A DNA stretch of 64,000 nt, from positions 271,734-335,733 of the forward strand of contig NZ_SMYN01000004.1 in assembly GCF_004959935.1 (NCBI RefSeq), in the 5' to 3' direction. The translations under genes and the position numbers were made by a program. Numbering within the stretch: position 1 is the stretch's first letter; every line of letters starts with the position of its first letter. This stretch comes from Falsirhodobacter xinxiangensis (GTDB taxonomy: Bacteria > Pseudomonadota > Alphaproteobacteria > Rhodobacterales > Rhodobacteraceae). The notes under the pieces were generated by a model. The model did not search any database, was not told the DNA's origin, and saw nothing but the letters and a program-made list of their open reading frames with translations. Positions 1 through 8,174 of this stretch are shown here, in pieces.

Positions 1-1965
1 GGCATCGTGCTGACCTCGGGCAAGAAGGACTTCGCGGGCGGGATGGACCTGAACGTGCTGGCCAAGATGAAGGAAGGCGGGGCGGAGACGATCTTTGCCG
101 GGGTCATGGACATGCACGGCGTCCTGCGCCGGATCGAACGCGCGGGGATCGACCCCAAGACGCTGAAAGGCGGTAAGCCCATCGTCGCGGCGCTGCCGGG
201 AACGGCATTGGGGATCGGGTTCGAGATTCCGCTGGCCTGCCATCGAATCATCGCCGCCGACAATCCCAAGGCCAAGATCGGCCTGCCCGAGATCCTGCTG
301 GGCATCTTCCCCGGCGCGGGCGGCACGACGCGGTTGGTGCGCAAGATGGGCGCGATGATGGCCGCGCCGTTTCTGCTGGAGGGCAAGCTGTCCTCGCCCA
401 AGGATGCCAAGGCGGCGGGGCTGATCGACGAGGTGGTGCCGCCCGAGGACCTGCTGGCCCGCGCCAAGGAATGGGTACTGTCGGAACCCGATATCGTGAA
501 ACCGTGGGACGCCAAGGGCTACAAGATGCCCGGCGGCGCACCCTATCACCCGGCCGGATTCATGACCTATGTCGGCGCATCCGCGATGGTGAACGGCAAG
601 ACGCAAGGGGTGTATCCTGCCGCCAAGGCGCTGCTGTCGGCGGCCTATGAGGGTGCGCTGGTTCCCTTCGACACGGCGCTGAAGATCGAGGCGCGGTGGT
701 TCACCTCGGTGCTGATGAACCCCAGCTCCAGCGCGATGATCCGCACGCTGTTCATCAACAAGGAGGCGCTGGAGAAAGGCGCGAACCGTCCCGAGGCGCC
801 GGATCAGAAGGTGCAAAGGCTGGGCGTGATCGGCGCGGGGATGATGGGCGCGGGCATCGCCTATGTCGCCGCCAATGCCGGGATCGAGGTCGTGCTGGTC
901 GATAGCACGGCCGAGGCCGCCGAGCGTGGCCGCGCCCATGCCGAGGGTGTTCTGGACAAGGGCATGAAGCGCGGCAAGGTCACCGCCGACAAGAAGGCCG
1001 AGGTTCTGGCGCGGATCACCCCCACCGCCGATTACGCCGCGCTGGAGGGCTGCGACCTGATCGTCGAAGCGGTGTTCGAGGACCCGAAGGTCAAGGCCGA
1101 GGTCACGAAGAAGGCCGAAGGCGCGGGCATCTTCGCCACCAACACATCGACCCTGCCGATCACCGAACTGGCCAAGGCGGCGAACAACGCGGACCGCTAC
1201 ATCGGCATCCACTTCTTCAGCCCGGTCGAGAAGATGAATCTGGTGGAGATCATCAAGGGCAGGCAGACGGGTGACATAGCCGTCGCCAAGGCGCTGGATT
1301 TCGTGCGCCAGATCCGCAAGACGCCGATCGTGGTGAACGACGCGCGGTTCTTCTATGCCAACCGCTGCATCATCCCCTACATCAACGAAGGCATCCGCAT
1401 GGTGGGCGAGGGCGTATCCCCCGCGCTGATCGAGAATGCGGCCAAGCTGATGGGGATGCCGCTTGGCCCGCTGCAACTGGTGGACGAGATTTCGCTAGAA
1501 CTGGGCGTGAAGATCGCCAAGGCGACCAAGGCCGCGATGGGCGACGCCTATCCCGACGATGCCGTGGATGCGATCCTGTTCCCGATGGCCGAGAAGGGGC
1601 GTCTGGGCAAGAAGGCCGGCGCGGGCTTTTACGATTATGCAGACGGCAAGCGGCTTGGCCTGTGGTCGGGGCTGGAGGGTGACGCGCGGCCCGATCTGGA
1701 AACGGTGCAGCACCGTCTGATGATGGTTCAGGTGCTGGAGGCGGTGCGTGCCTTGCAGGACGGCGTGCTGACGGACATCCGCGAAGGCGACGTGGGCGCG
1801 ATCCTCGGCTGGGGGTTCGCGCCGTGGACGGGGGGGCCGTTCTCGTGGCTGGACATGATGGGCGCAGCCCGCGCCGCCGAGATCTGCGACGGGCTGGAGG
1901 GCGACCGCTTCGCCGTTCCCGCGCTGTTGCGCGAGAAGGCGGCATCCGGCGCGACGTTCTACTAG
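1..1965 (+). CDS. fadJ: 3-hydroxyacyl-CoA dehydrogenase / enoyl-CoA hydratase, FadJ/FadB type, 5' end outside window
   Basis: Bifunctional fatty-acid beta-oxidation enzyme that hydrates trans-2-enoyl-CoA and then oxidises L-3-hydroxyacyl-CoA with NAD+. The frame is open from base 1 with no convincing start, so the gene is cut by the window edge; 654 residues are visible against about 730 usual for the family, so roughly 75 are missing. The crotonase half shows the oxyanion-hole stretch GTALGIGFE (about residues 67-75 of the fragment) and GIFPGAGGTTRL near 100. A Rossmann motif GAGMMG (about 277-282) opens the dehydrogenase half, followed by NTSTLPITELA and IGIHFFSPVEKMNLVE with the catalytic His at about 404. 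The C-terminal dehydrogenase domain ends in KKAGAGFYDY plus a second repeat. The 3' end overlaps the convergent 2-hydroxyacid dehydrogenase by 4 nt. A fadA thiolase gene would be expected upstream but cannot be seen. Confidence 0.93.
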   Translation, partial: GIVLTSGKKDFAGGMDLNVLAKMKEGGAETIFAGVMDMHGVLRRIERAGIDPKTLKGGKPIVAALPGTALGIGFEIPLACHRIIAADNPKAKIGLPEILLGIFPGAGGTTRLVRKMGAMMAAPFLLEGKLSSPKDAKAAGLIDEVVPPEDLLARAKEWVLSEPDIVKPWDAKGYKMPGGAPYHPAGFMTYVGASAMVNGKTQGVYPAAKALLSAAYEGALVPFDTALKIEARWFTSVLMNPSSSAMIRTLFINKEALEKGANRPEAPDQKVQRLGVIGAGMMGAGIAYVAANAGIEVVLVDSTAEAAERGRAHAEGVLDKGMKRGKVTADKKAEVLARITPTADYAALEGCDLIVEAVFEDPKVKAEVTKKAEGAGIFATNTSTLPITELAKAANNADRYIGIHFFSPVEKMNLVEIIKGRQTGDIAVAKALDFVRQIRKTPIVVNDARFFYANRCIIPYINEGIRMVGEGVSPALIENAAKLMGMPLGPLQLVDEISLELGVKIAKATKAAMGDAYPDDAVDAILFPMAEKGRLGKKAGAGFYDYADGKRLGLWSGLEGDARPDLETVQHRLMMVQVLEAVRALQDGVLTDIREGDVGAILGWGFAPWTGGPFSWLDMMGAARAAEICDGLEGDRFAVPALLREKAASGATFY

Positions 1966-2891
1966 ACGCGGTTCGGCGGCTCCTCGCCCTTGGCGAAGGC
2001 GAGGAGGTTGTCCACCGCCATCAACCCCATCTGGGTCCGCACATCCAGCGCGGCGGTGCCCAGATGGGGCAGCAGCGTCACATTCTCCATCGTCAGCAGT
2101 TCGGGGCTGACTTCGGGCTCGCGTTCATAGACGTCCAGACCCGCACCTTTAAGCCCGTTCTGCAACGCCGTCACCAACGCCGCCTCGTCCACGATGTCGC
2201 CGCGCGCGATGTTGATGAGGATGCCGGTCATCTTCGCCAGTTCCGCAGCCCCGATCAGATGCTTCGTCGCGGGGGATGCGGGCACGGCGATGACCACGAA
2301 ATCGGCGGCCAGCACCTCGTCCATCTCGGCTTGCCGCGCAAAGGGGTGGTCCTTGGGCGAGCGGTTGTGGAACAGCACCTCCATCCCGAAGCCGTGGTGG
2401 CAGCGATGCGCGATGGCCTGACCGATGCGGCCCATGCCGATGATGCCAAGGCGCTTGCCCGAAACATGGGTGCCCAGAAGCTGCGTCGGGTGCCAACCCT
2501 CCCACTTGCCGGCGCGAAGCAGACGTTCCCCTTCGCCCGCACGGCGCGCCGTCATCAGGATCAGCGTCACCGCGATGTCGGCGGTGGCATCGGTCACCGC
2601 GCCGGGGGTGTTGGTGACGATGACACCATGTTCCGCCGCCGCCGTCACGTCGATGTGGTTGTAGCCGACGCCGAAATTGGCCAGCATCCTCGCGCGGGGC
2701 GGGGTCTTGAACGTCTCTGCATCGAAACGGTCGCCCAGAGTGCACAGGACCGCGTCATACCCGGCCAAGGCGGCCAGCATCTCGTTTCGCGACAGGTTCG
2801 ACGTATCCTCGCGAACCGTCACGGCATAGGCGGCGCGGGCGGCCTCCACCACTTCTTCGGGCAGGGGGCGGGTGATGAGCAGGGTTTTCAA
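1962..2891 (-). CDS. D-isomer-specific 2-hydroxyacid dehydrogenase (glyoxylate/hydroxypyruvate reductase-like)
   Basis: NAD(P)-dependent reductase of 2-oxo acids to D-2-hydroxy acids, cytosolic, 309 residues as usual for the family. The nucleotide-binding motif GIIGMGRIG lies at residues 149-157. The catalytic triad is complete: Arg230 (NIARGD), Glu258 (YEREP) and His276 (LLPHLGTA). The best start is TTG, because its codon overlaps the csaA stop (TTGA) and the frame begins with a normal N-terminal strand, so translation is probably coupled to csaA. Glyoxylate/hydroxypyruvate reductase (GhrB/GyaR) is the most likely activity, but substrate range cannot be read from the sequence. Confidence 0.88.
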   Translation of the reverse strand: MKTLLITRPLPEEVVEAARAAYAVTVREDTSNLSRNEMLAALAGYDAVLCTLGDRFDAETFKTPPRARMLANFGVGYNHIDVTAAAEHGVIVTNTPGAVTDATADIAVTLILMTARRAGEGERLLRAGKWEGWHPTQLLGTHVSGKRLGIIGMGRIGQAIAHRCHHGFGMEVLFHNRSPKDHPFARQAEMDEVLAADFVVIAVPASPATKHLIGAAELAKMTGILINIARGDIVDEAALVTALQNGLKGAGLDVYEREPEVSPELLTMENVTLLPHLGTAALDVRTQMGLMAVDNLLAFAKGEEPPNRV

Positions 2892-3220
2892 AACAGCTTG
2901 CCTCCAAGCGGAACATCATGGCCGGGACCGACCAGCACGACCTCGCCATCGGCATCCGGCATCCCGAGGACCAGAACCTCGGACATGACCTTGCCGATCT
3001 GGCGGGGCGGGAAGTTCACGACGGCCAGCACCTGCCGCCCGATCAGACCCTCGGGGGTGTAGTGTTTGGTGATCTGGGCCGAGGACCGCTTTTCACCTAT
3101 CTCGCCGCCGAAATCGACCCAGAGCTTGAAGGCGGGCTTCCTCGCCTCGGGGAAGGGTTCCGCGCGGGTGATGCGGCCGACGCGGATGTCGACCTTCTCG
3201 AAATCGTCATAGGTGATCAT
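2888..3220 (-). CDS. csaA: tRNA-binding domain protein, CsaA family
   Basis: 110-residue stand-alone tRNA-binding (EMAP/OB-fold) domain. The sequence opens with DDFEKVDIRVGRI and carries KRSSAQITKHY and VNFPPRQIG, both characteristic of CsaA, a secretion-related chaperone and tRNA-binding protein. Full family length. The ATG overlaps the proC stop (ATGA), and its own stop overlaps the TTG of the next gene, so proC, csaA and the dehydrogenase form one tightly coupled leftward operon. A longer open frame upstream is the shadow of proC in another frame. Confidence 0.87.
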   Translation of the reverse strand: MITYDDFEKVDIRVGRITRAEPFPEARKPAFKLWVDFGGEIGEKRSSAQITKHYTPEGLIGRQVLAVVNFPPRQIGKVMSEVLVLGMPDADGEVVLVGPGHDVPLGGKLF

Positions 3221-4020
3221 TTGCCAAGCTCCCGGCTGCGGTCGGCGGCTGCGCGGACGGTGCGCTGCATCAGGTCCGGCAGTTCGGCCATCAGCACCGC
3301 CAGCCCGGCGGCGGTCGTCCCGCCCGGCGAGGTGACGTTGACGCGCAACTGTTCGGCACTGTCCGGGGCGGTGTGGGCAAGCTCGCCCGCACCGGTGATG
3401 GTCGCGCGGGCAAGGCGCATGGCAAGGTCGGACGGCAGGCCTTCCGCCTCGGCGGCATGGGCCAGCGCCTCGATCATGTGAAAGACGTAAGCGGGGCCGG
3501 AGCCGGAGACGGCGGTGACCGCATCCATCTGCGCCTCGTCCGAAAGGCGCACGGTCTCGCCCACCGCGGAAAGCAGCCCTTCGGCCAGATCCAGATGCGC
3601 GGCGGTGGCGGTCGAATTGCCGATCAGCGCGGTGATCCCGCGCGAGACGGCGGCGGGGGTGTTGGGCATGGCACGGATGATCGGCGTGCCTGCGCCCAGC
3701 ATCGCCTCGTAGGTGGCGATGGAAATGCCCGCCGCGACGCTGAGGAACAGGGTCTTGCCGCCGCCAAGGGATCTGAGGCCGGGCAGGGCATCGGCCATCA
3801 TCTGCGGCTTTACCGCGATCAGAACGATGGCGGGATCGTCGGGCAGATCGCCGTTCAGGCGCACCCCGGTCCCGGTCAGCCAGTCCGACGGCCTCGGTTC
3901 CGTGACGTGGACCGAGACGGCGGGCAGTCCTTGCCCGAGCCAGCCCGCCAGCATGGCCGATCCCATCTTGCCGCAGCCCAAGAGCACCAGTCCACGGCGG
4001 CTCACCTCGTTCAGATCCAT
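3217..4020 (-). CDS. proC: pyrroline-5-carboxylate reductase
   Basis: Last step of proline synthesis: NAD(P)H-dependent reduction of 1-pyrroline-5-carboxylate to proline in the cytosol. 267 residues, normal length. The N-terminal dinucleotide motif GCGKMGSAMLAGW follows the start closely. The C-terminal half has the family signature around VSGSGPAYVFHMIEAL and NVTSPGGTTAAG. I chose the ATG giving MDLNEVSRRG because a purine-rich Shine-Dalgarno (GGGGAAAG) precedes it and extra upstream residues would not match the family. First gene of the coupled proC-csaA-dehydrogenase operon. Confidence 0.95.
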   Translation of the reverse strand: MDLNEVSRRGLVLLGCGKMGSAMLAGWLGQGLPAVSVHVTEPRPSDWLTGTGVRLNGDLPDDPAIVLIAVKPQMMADALPGLRSLGGGKTLFLSVAAGISIATYEAMLGAGTPIIRAMPNTPAAVSRGITALIGNSTATAAHLDLAEGLLSAVGETVRLSDEAQMDAVTAVSGSGPAYVFHMIEALAHAAEAEGLPSDLAMRLARATITGAGELAHTAPDSAEQLRVNVTSPGGTTAAGLAVLMAELPDLMQRTVRAAADRSRELGK

Positions 4021-4046
4021 CGCTTTCCCCTTTTTCCGGGGGAAGG

Positions 4047-4541
4047 TTAGGCGTGACCGTAAGCCTCCGCAATGGCGACCTTCATCGCCATTTCCGGCGC
4101 CTGTTCCGCCCATGTCGTCATCTGGAATGCGGGGTAATAGCGTTCCGCTGCCGTGACGGCATCGCGGATCAACCGGTCGATCTGTTCATGCCCGACAAGC
4201 TGCCCCCCCGAAAGAAGCAGACCGTAACGCCAGACCATCAGGCGTTGCTCCTCCCAGAAGGTGAAGGCGCCGGTCCAGACCTGATCGTTGCAGCGGTTGA
4301 CGACATCGTAAAGCTGCGGAATGCGGTGGGCGGGCGGCTCCATCTCGAAGGTGCAGATCAGGCGCAACGTCTCGTCCCGATGCGACCATGCCAGCGTCAG
4401 CGAATAGGTGCGCCACTGGCCGGTCACCTGCATGGCGATCTGATCGTCGGCGATGCGGTCGAAGTCCCATTCGTGATGTTGGGCCAACGTCTCGACCATG
4501 TCGATCGGATGCAGTTCGTCGAAATGTTCCGAGATTGACAT
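4047..4541 (-). CDS. YbjN domain-containing protein
   Basis: 164-residue soluble protein of the YbjN family, which has a type III secretion chaperone-like fold and an undefined role in stress and motility control. Visible hallmarks are the amphipathic N-terminus (HPIDMVETLAQHHEW), aromatic-rich beta strands (WRTYSLTLAWSH, QVWTGAFTFWEEQRLMVWRYGLLL) and a C-terminal helix ending AERYYPAFQMTTW. Start chosen at MSISEHF, preceded by AGGGG at good spacing; 30 further upstream codons are open but unlikely to be translated. It lies just upstream of proC in the same direction with a 26 nt gap, so it may share its transcript. Confidence 0.8.
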   Translation of the reverse strand: MSISEHFDELHPIDMVETLAQHHEWDFDRIADDQIAMQVTGQWRTYSLTLAWSHRDETLRLICTFEMEPPAHRIPQLYDVVNRCNDQVWTGAFTFWEEQRLMVWRYGLLLSGGQLVGHEQIDRLIRDAVTAAERYYPAFQMTTWAEQAPEMAMKVAIAEAYGHA

Positions 4542-4585
4542 TGGCGGCCCCTGATATCGTTTGCCCGGCGGCTGCTGCCACCAGA

Positions 4586-4623
4586 AGCGGGCGTGTTCGC
4601 CCACCGGGCGTGAAGCCCGCTTG
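4586..4623. other. nested inverted repeat upstream of the YbjN gene
   Basis: Outer arms AAGCGGGC and GCCCGCTT (8 bp, perfect) enclose inner arms GCCC and GGGC. There is no T run on either strand, so it is not a standard Rho-independent terminator. It sits between the nepR-like gene and the YbjN gene, in the leader of the latter. It could be a processing or termination structure; function unknown. Confidence 0.5.
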
Positions 4624-4697
4624 CGAATCATACTAGATATTGGGGCCGCGCATGTGAATCGGTAATCTGTGGATGCGCGCGAATCTCTTGTGGAAAA

Positions 4698-4874
4698 CTA
4701 TCGCGGGGTTTCCAGCGCCTCGCGCGCGGCGATGCGGGCTTCAAGCGCAATCTGCAGTTGCCGGGCAAGTTCCGCGATGCGTTCGGGCACAGGTTCCGCT
4801 TCGATCGCGCGGAGCAGGTCGGCGGACAGCCGGTCCACATCCGTTTCGATCTGCATGTCGGCAGGTTGCGTCAT
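4698..4874 (-). CDS. nepR: NepR-like anti-sigma factor (general stress response)
   Basis: 58-residue protein. The core LLRAIEAEPVPERIAELARQL matches the NepR pattern (L..L...(N/E)EPVP.R...L...L), the helix pair that binds EcfG and phospho-PhyR; an acidic N-terminus and Arg/Ala-rich tail flank it. NepR holds EcfG inactive until phosphorylated PhyR releases it. The ATG giving MTQPADM is favoured because GGGG lies upstream; a 77-residue version is also open. It is transcribed divergently from ecfG, whereas nepR and ecfG are more often co-directional, and no phyR lies nearby. Identity rests on one short motif plus the ecfG neighbour. Confidence 0.68.
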   Translation of the reverse strand: MTQPADMQIETDVDRLSADLLRAIEAEPVPERIAELARQLQIALEARIAAREALETPR

Positions 4875-4909
4875 CTGGCGGATTTCCCCTGCTGAATGCT
4901 CCCCAATGG

Positions 4910-4934
4910 GGAACCGAAGCGTTAACGTCACGTT
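4910..4934 (+). promoter_or_regulatory. EcfG-type (general stress response) promoter for ecfG
   Basis: GGAAC at 4910-4914 and CGTT at 4931-4934 are separated by exactly 16 bases. This is the published alphaproteobacterial EcfG consensus (GGAAC-N16/17-CGTT). The -10 element ends 35 nt before the ecfG ATG, so ecfG is probably autoregulated. Confidence 0.75.
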
Positions 4935-4969
4935 GACCCGCAGTTACCAGACAGCGAGGGCGTTGCGGG

Positions 4970-5470
4970 ATGGATCAGCGAAACCATGGGAAAGTCGTTC
5001 CCGATGTGCTGGACCTCATTCCCGCGCTGCGCGCTTATGCGCGAGCCTTGTGCAAGAACGCCGCCGATGCCGACGACCTGGTTCAGGATACATTGGTAAA
5101 GGCGCTTGGCAACATTGACAAGTTTCAAGAGGGAACGCGTCTGCGGGCGTGGCTTTTCACCATCATGCGCAACACCTTCCTCACCAACGTGAAGGTGCGC
5201 GCACGCGAAGCCACCGGCGGCGAGGATTGCGTGTCCGGCGCGCCCGTCGCGCAGGCGACGCAGGAATGGTATGTCCGGGGCCGCGAATTGATGGCCGCCG
5301 TGGACCGCCTGCCGCCCCATTACCGCGAGATGATCATTCTGGTCGTCATGCTGGGCGAGAGTTACGAGGTCGCGGCCGAGATCTGCGGCTGCGCCATCGG
5401 CACGGTGAAAAGCCGCGTCAACCGCGCCCGCCAGATGATCATCGAGGATCTGGGCGTCGACGCCATCTGA
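4970..5470 (+). CDS. ecfG: EcfG-family (ECF15) RNA polymerase sigma factor
   Basis: 166-residue ECF sigma factor. Region 2 (about 15-80) contains LIPALRAYARAL, ADDLVQDTLVKAL and FQEGTRLRAWLFTIMRNTF, which fits the EcfG/ECF15 group much better than RpoE/ECF11. Region 4 (about 105-160) contains LPPHYREMIILV and YEVAAEICGCAIGTVKSRVNRAR, the DNA-binding helix-turn-helix. EcfG drives the general stress regulon when NepR is sequestered by PhyR-P. The gene has its own GGAAC-N16-CGTT promoter and is divergent from the nepR-like gene, which supports the assignment. The ribosome site is weak (AGGG). Confidence 0.88.
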   Translation: MDQRNHGKVVPDVLDLIPALRAYARALCKNAADADDLVQDTLVKALGNIDKFQEGTRLRAWLFTIMRNTFLTNVKVRAREATGGEDCVSGAPVAQATQEWYVRGRELMAAVDRLPPHYREMIILVVMLGESYEVAAEICGCAIGTVKSRVNRARQMIIEDLGVDAI

Positions 5471-5511
5471 CGCTGTCACACGGACGATTCACGACATCGG
5501 CATCGTCGCGT

Positions 5512-5537
5512 GGAACAGAAGGGGCCACGCAGAAGTT
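5512..5537 (+). promoter_or_regulatory. possible EcfG-dependent promoter (GGAAC-N17-AGTT)
   Basis: GGAAC at 5512-5516 and AGTT at 5534-5537 with 17 bases between them; the -10 differs from consensus at its first base. It ends 27 nt before a 43-codon frame with a good Shine-Dalgarno sequence. Weaker than the ecfG promoter, but placed right next to it. Confidence 0.4.
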
Positions 5538-5564
5538 GTGGATTCGAAGCGAGGAGGTTCCGTC

Positions 5565-5696
5565 ATGATCCGAATGTCCCGGGATACCAAGCGCGACGGG
5601 CACGACTGTTCGCCCGAGGCGATGAGCCTGCCCTACATCTGCCTGATCGCGGGCGTCGCGGTCCTGGTCGGGGTGGCACTGGCCTGGATCGGCTGA
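5565..5696 (+). CDS. small single-pass membrane protein, 43 residues
   Basis: A short frame with GAGGAGG well placed before ATG. The peptide has a charged N-terminal half (RMSRDTKRDGHD) and one hydrophobic helix from about residue 23 to 43 (LPYICLIAGVAVLVGVALAW). A strong terminator follows 21 nt after the stop. It lies directly after ecfG and a possible EcfG promoter, so it may be a stress-induced envelope peptide. I do not recognise a family. Confidence 0.6.
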   Translation: MIRMSRDTKRDGHDCSPEAMSLPYICLIAGVAVLVGVALAWIG

Positions 5697-5717
5697 CGCA
5701 TCCGACAGAATGACAGG

Positions 5718-5750
5718 GGGCGGCACGGGGATCACCCGTGCCGCCCTTTT
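5718..5750 (+). terminator. Rho-independent terminator after the 43-residue gene
   Basis: Perfect 12-bp stem (5718-5729 with 5735-5746), 5-nt loop and TTTT. It ends the rightward ecfG/small-protein unit just before the convergent gcd stop. Confidence 0.85.
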
Positions 5751-5753
5751 GCG

Positions 5754-8174
5754 TCAATTTTCCGGCAGCGCATAGGCGATGACATAATCGCCCGGCTTGG
5801 TTCCGACCGAGCCATGCCCGCCCGCGACGATCAGCACGAATTGCCGCCCGTCCACCTCATAGGTCATGGGGGTGGACTGGCCGCCCGCAGGCAGGCGTGC
5901 CTCCCACAGTTTGTCGCCGGTGGTCAGATCGTATCCGCGCAGGTAATCGTCCACCGCTGCGCCAAGGAAGGCGACGCCGCCCTTGGTGATGATCGGACCG
6001 CCGATGCCCGGCACGCCCATCGCGAAAGGCAGGGGAAGCGGGGTCATGTCGCGGACGGTGCCGTTCTTGTGCTTCCACGCCACGTCGCCCGTCGCAAGGT
6101 TCGCACCGGCGACGTAACCCCATGGCGGGGCCTGACAGGGAACCCCGAAGGCGCCAAGGAACGGACCCATGACGACGCCATAAGGGGCACCCTCGTTCCG
6201 GTTCAGGCCCTGTTCGCTGGCCGTCTCGCCCGCGCCCTTCGGCGGGATGTCGGCGCGGGGCACCAGACGCGAGGTGAAGGCGAGGTAGGTCGGCATCCCG
6301 AACATCACCTGACGTTCGGGGTCCACCGCGACGCTGCCCCAGTTGAAGGTGCCGAAGTTCCCGGGATAGACGATGGTCCCTTCCAGCGACGGCGGGGTAT
6401 AGCGCCCTTCATAGTTCAGGCGGTTGAATTCGATCCGGCACATGAGCTGGTCGAAGATGGTCATGCCCCACATATCCGCCTCGCGCAGCGTTGCGGGTTT
6501 GAAGGACAGGGCCGAGGTGGGCTGGGTTTCGGCGGTGAAATCCTCGGGGATGGCGCCGCCCGGGGCGGGTTCCTCGGTCACGGGCAGGATCGGCTCACCC
6601 GTTTCGCGGTTCAGGACATAGATGTCGCCCTGTTTCGTCGGACCGACCAGCGCCGGAACGCTTGCGCCGTCCACGGTCAGGTCGATCAGCACCGGCTGGG
6701 CGGGCACGTCCATGTCCCACAGGTCGTGGTGGACGGTCTGGAACACCCATTCCTGCTGGCCATCGCCGACGTTCAGCGCAACGATCGAAGACGAATGCGC
6801 CTCGACCGCTTCGGACCGGCCCATGCCAAGCTGGTCCGGGACCTGGTTGCCCAGCGGGATATAGACCAGCCCCCGCTCCTCATCGACGGAAAACACCGAC
6901 CACGAGTTCGGGCTGTTGGCGCTGTAGGTTTCGCCCCCCGCGATGTCGATGGGGGAGGTGTCCTCGGGGTTGCCGCTGTCCCAGTTCCACAGCAATTCGC
7001 CCGTCGCGATGTCGAAGGCGCGGATCACGCCCGACTGCGAGTAGATCGAGAAGTTGTCGTTCACCGCCCCGCCGATGATCAATTTGCCATCCACGGCCAC
7101 GGGCGGAGAGGTCGAATAGTAATAGCCCGCCGGGTTGTAGGGCATCCCGGCTTCCAGCCGCAGGGTGCCGCCATCGGCGAAGCTTTCGCATACCTCTCCG
7201 GTTTCAGCGTTCAGCGCGATCAGGCGCGCATCGGCGGTGGGCAGATAGACGCGAGTCGGGCAGGCCTCGGGGGCCTCCGGCGTTGTGGGCGCGGTCGGCA
7301 CGGCGGTCTGGGCCGGGGCGGGCATGTCCGCCATGTCCCAATAGGTCACACCACGGCAGGTCTGGTGCTGGCGGTCGGGGTTCATGCCGGAATTGGCATC
7401 GAAGCGCCAGATTTCCTGCCCCGTCGCCGCGTCCAGCGCGATGGCGATGTTGTGCGGCGTGCAGACATACAGCCGGTCGCCGATCTTCAGCGGTGTCACC
7501 TGATAGGTCGTCTCGCCCACGTCATCGGGGCGTTTCACGTCGCCGGTCTGGTAACGCCAGACCTCTTGCAGATCCGCGACGTTGGCGGGCGTGACCTGCG
7601 CCAGCGGCGAATAACGCTGGCCGTAATTCGTGCGGCCATACTGGTGCCAGTCGCCATCGGGCATCTCGTTGCCCAAGGCGGGAGCCTCGTTCACGATCTC
7701 GGTCGGAAGCTCGCCTGCGATGTCGGTAGGGTCCTGGAACATCGCATAGACGGCGACGGCGACGGTCGCCAGAACCGCCAGCGCGATGGGCAGGCCCGGT
7801 GTGCGCTGGCCCTTGTACTTGCCCGGCCCCGTCATCACCGCATCGCGCGAGGCATATCCACCCGACCACAGCCGGTTGCGCACGAAGGGCAGCCATAGCC
7901 AGATGCCGAGCAGCACCATCACGCCGCCATAGGGCGCCAGACGCCACCAGTCGAAGCCCGCTTCCCAGACCGCGAAGGCAAGCCATGCAATCAGCGTCAC
8001 GGCATAGACGGACAGCGCCGCCGCCTTTCGCAGGGCGATCAGCACCGCCGTCAGCAGGACCGCAAGCCCCAGAATCAGGAAGGCGGGACTGCCGCCTTCC
8101 GCGATAAGCCATCCGCCAAGCCCGGTCAGCGCAATGCCGACCAGCCCGAACAGGATTGTTGTGAACGCGATCAT
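5754..8174 (-). CDS. gcd: membrane-bound PQQ-dependent glucose dehydrogenase
   Basis: Quinoprotein that oxidises D-glucose to gluconolactone on the periplasmic face and passes electrons to ubiquinone. 806 residues, the usual length. Five hydrophobic segments fill residues 1 to about 140, the family's membrane anchor. The rest is the eight-bladed PQQ propeller, starting at GDWHQYGRTNYGQRYSPL and showing repeats such as TPLKIGDRLYVCTPHN, VVALNV.., PTKQGDIYVLNRETGEPI and the C-terminal YEVDGRQFVLIVAGGHG. It stands alone, so the PQQ synthesis genes must be elsewhere or the cofactor taken up. No start problem: the ATG lies at the beginning of the first membrane helix. Confidence 0.93.
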   Translation of the reverse strand: MIAFTTILFGLVGIALTGLGGWLIAEGGSPAFLILGLAVLLTAVLIALRKAAALSVYAVTLIAWLAFAVWEAGFDWWRLAPYGGVMVLLGIWLWLPFVRNRLWSGGYASRDAVMTGPGKYKGQRTPGLPIALAVLATVAVAVYAMFQDPTDIAGELPTEIVNEAPALGNEMPDGDWHQYGRTNYGQRYSPLAQVTPANVADLQEVWRYQTGDVKRPDDVGETTYQVTPLKIGDRLYVCTPHNIAIALDAATGQEIWRFDANSGMNPDRQHQTCRGVTYWDMADMPAPAQTAVPTAPTTPEAPEACPTRVYLPTADARLIALNAETGEVCESFADGGTLRLEAGMPYNPAGYYYSTSPPVAVDGKLIIGGAVNDNFSIYSQSGVIRAFDIATGELLWNWDSGNPEDTSPIDIAGGETYSANSPNSWSVFSVDEERGLVYIPLGNQVPDQLGMGRSEAVEAHSSSIVALNVGDGQQEWVFQTVHHDLWDMDVPAQPVLIDLTVDGASVPALVGPTKQGDIYVLNRETGEPILPVTEEPAPGGAIPEDFTAETQPTSALSFKPATLREADMWGMTIFDQLMCRIEFNRLNYEGRYTPPSLEGTIVYPGNFGTFNWGSVAVDPERQVMFGMPTYLAFTSRLVPRADIPPKGAGETASEQGLNRNEGAPYGVVMGPFLGAFGVPCQAPPWGYVAGANLATGDVAWKHKNGTVRDMTPLPLPFAMGVPGIGGPIITKGGVAFLGAAVDDYLRGYDLTTGDKLWEARLPAGGQSTPMTYEVDGRQFVLIVAGGHGSVGTKPGDYVIAYALPEN

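Noticed and set aside
5814..7898. 694-codon frame antisense to gcd
   Set aside because: Opposite the well-conserved glucose dehydrogenase; Arg/Gly/His-rich with no recognisable fold.
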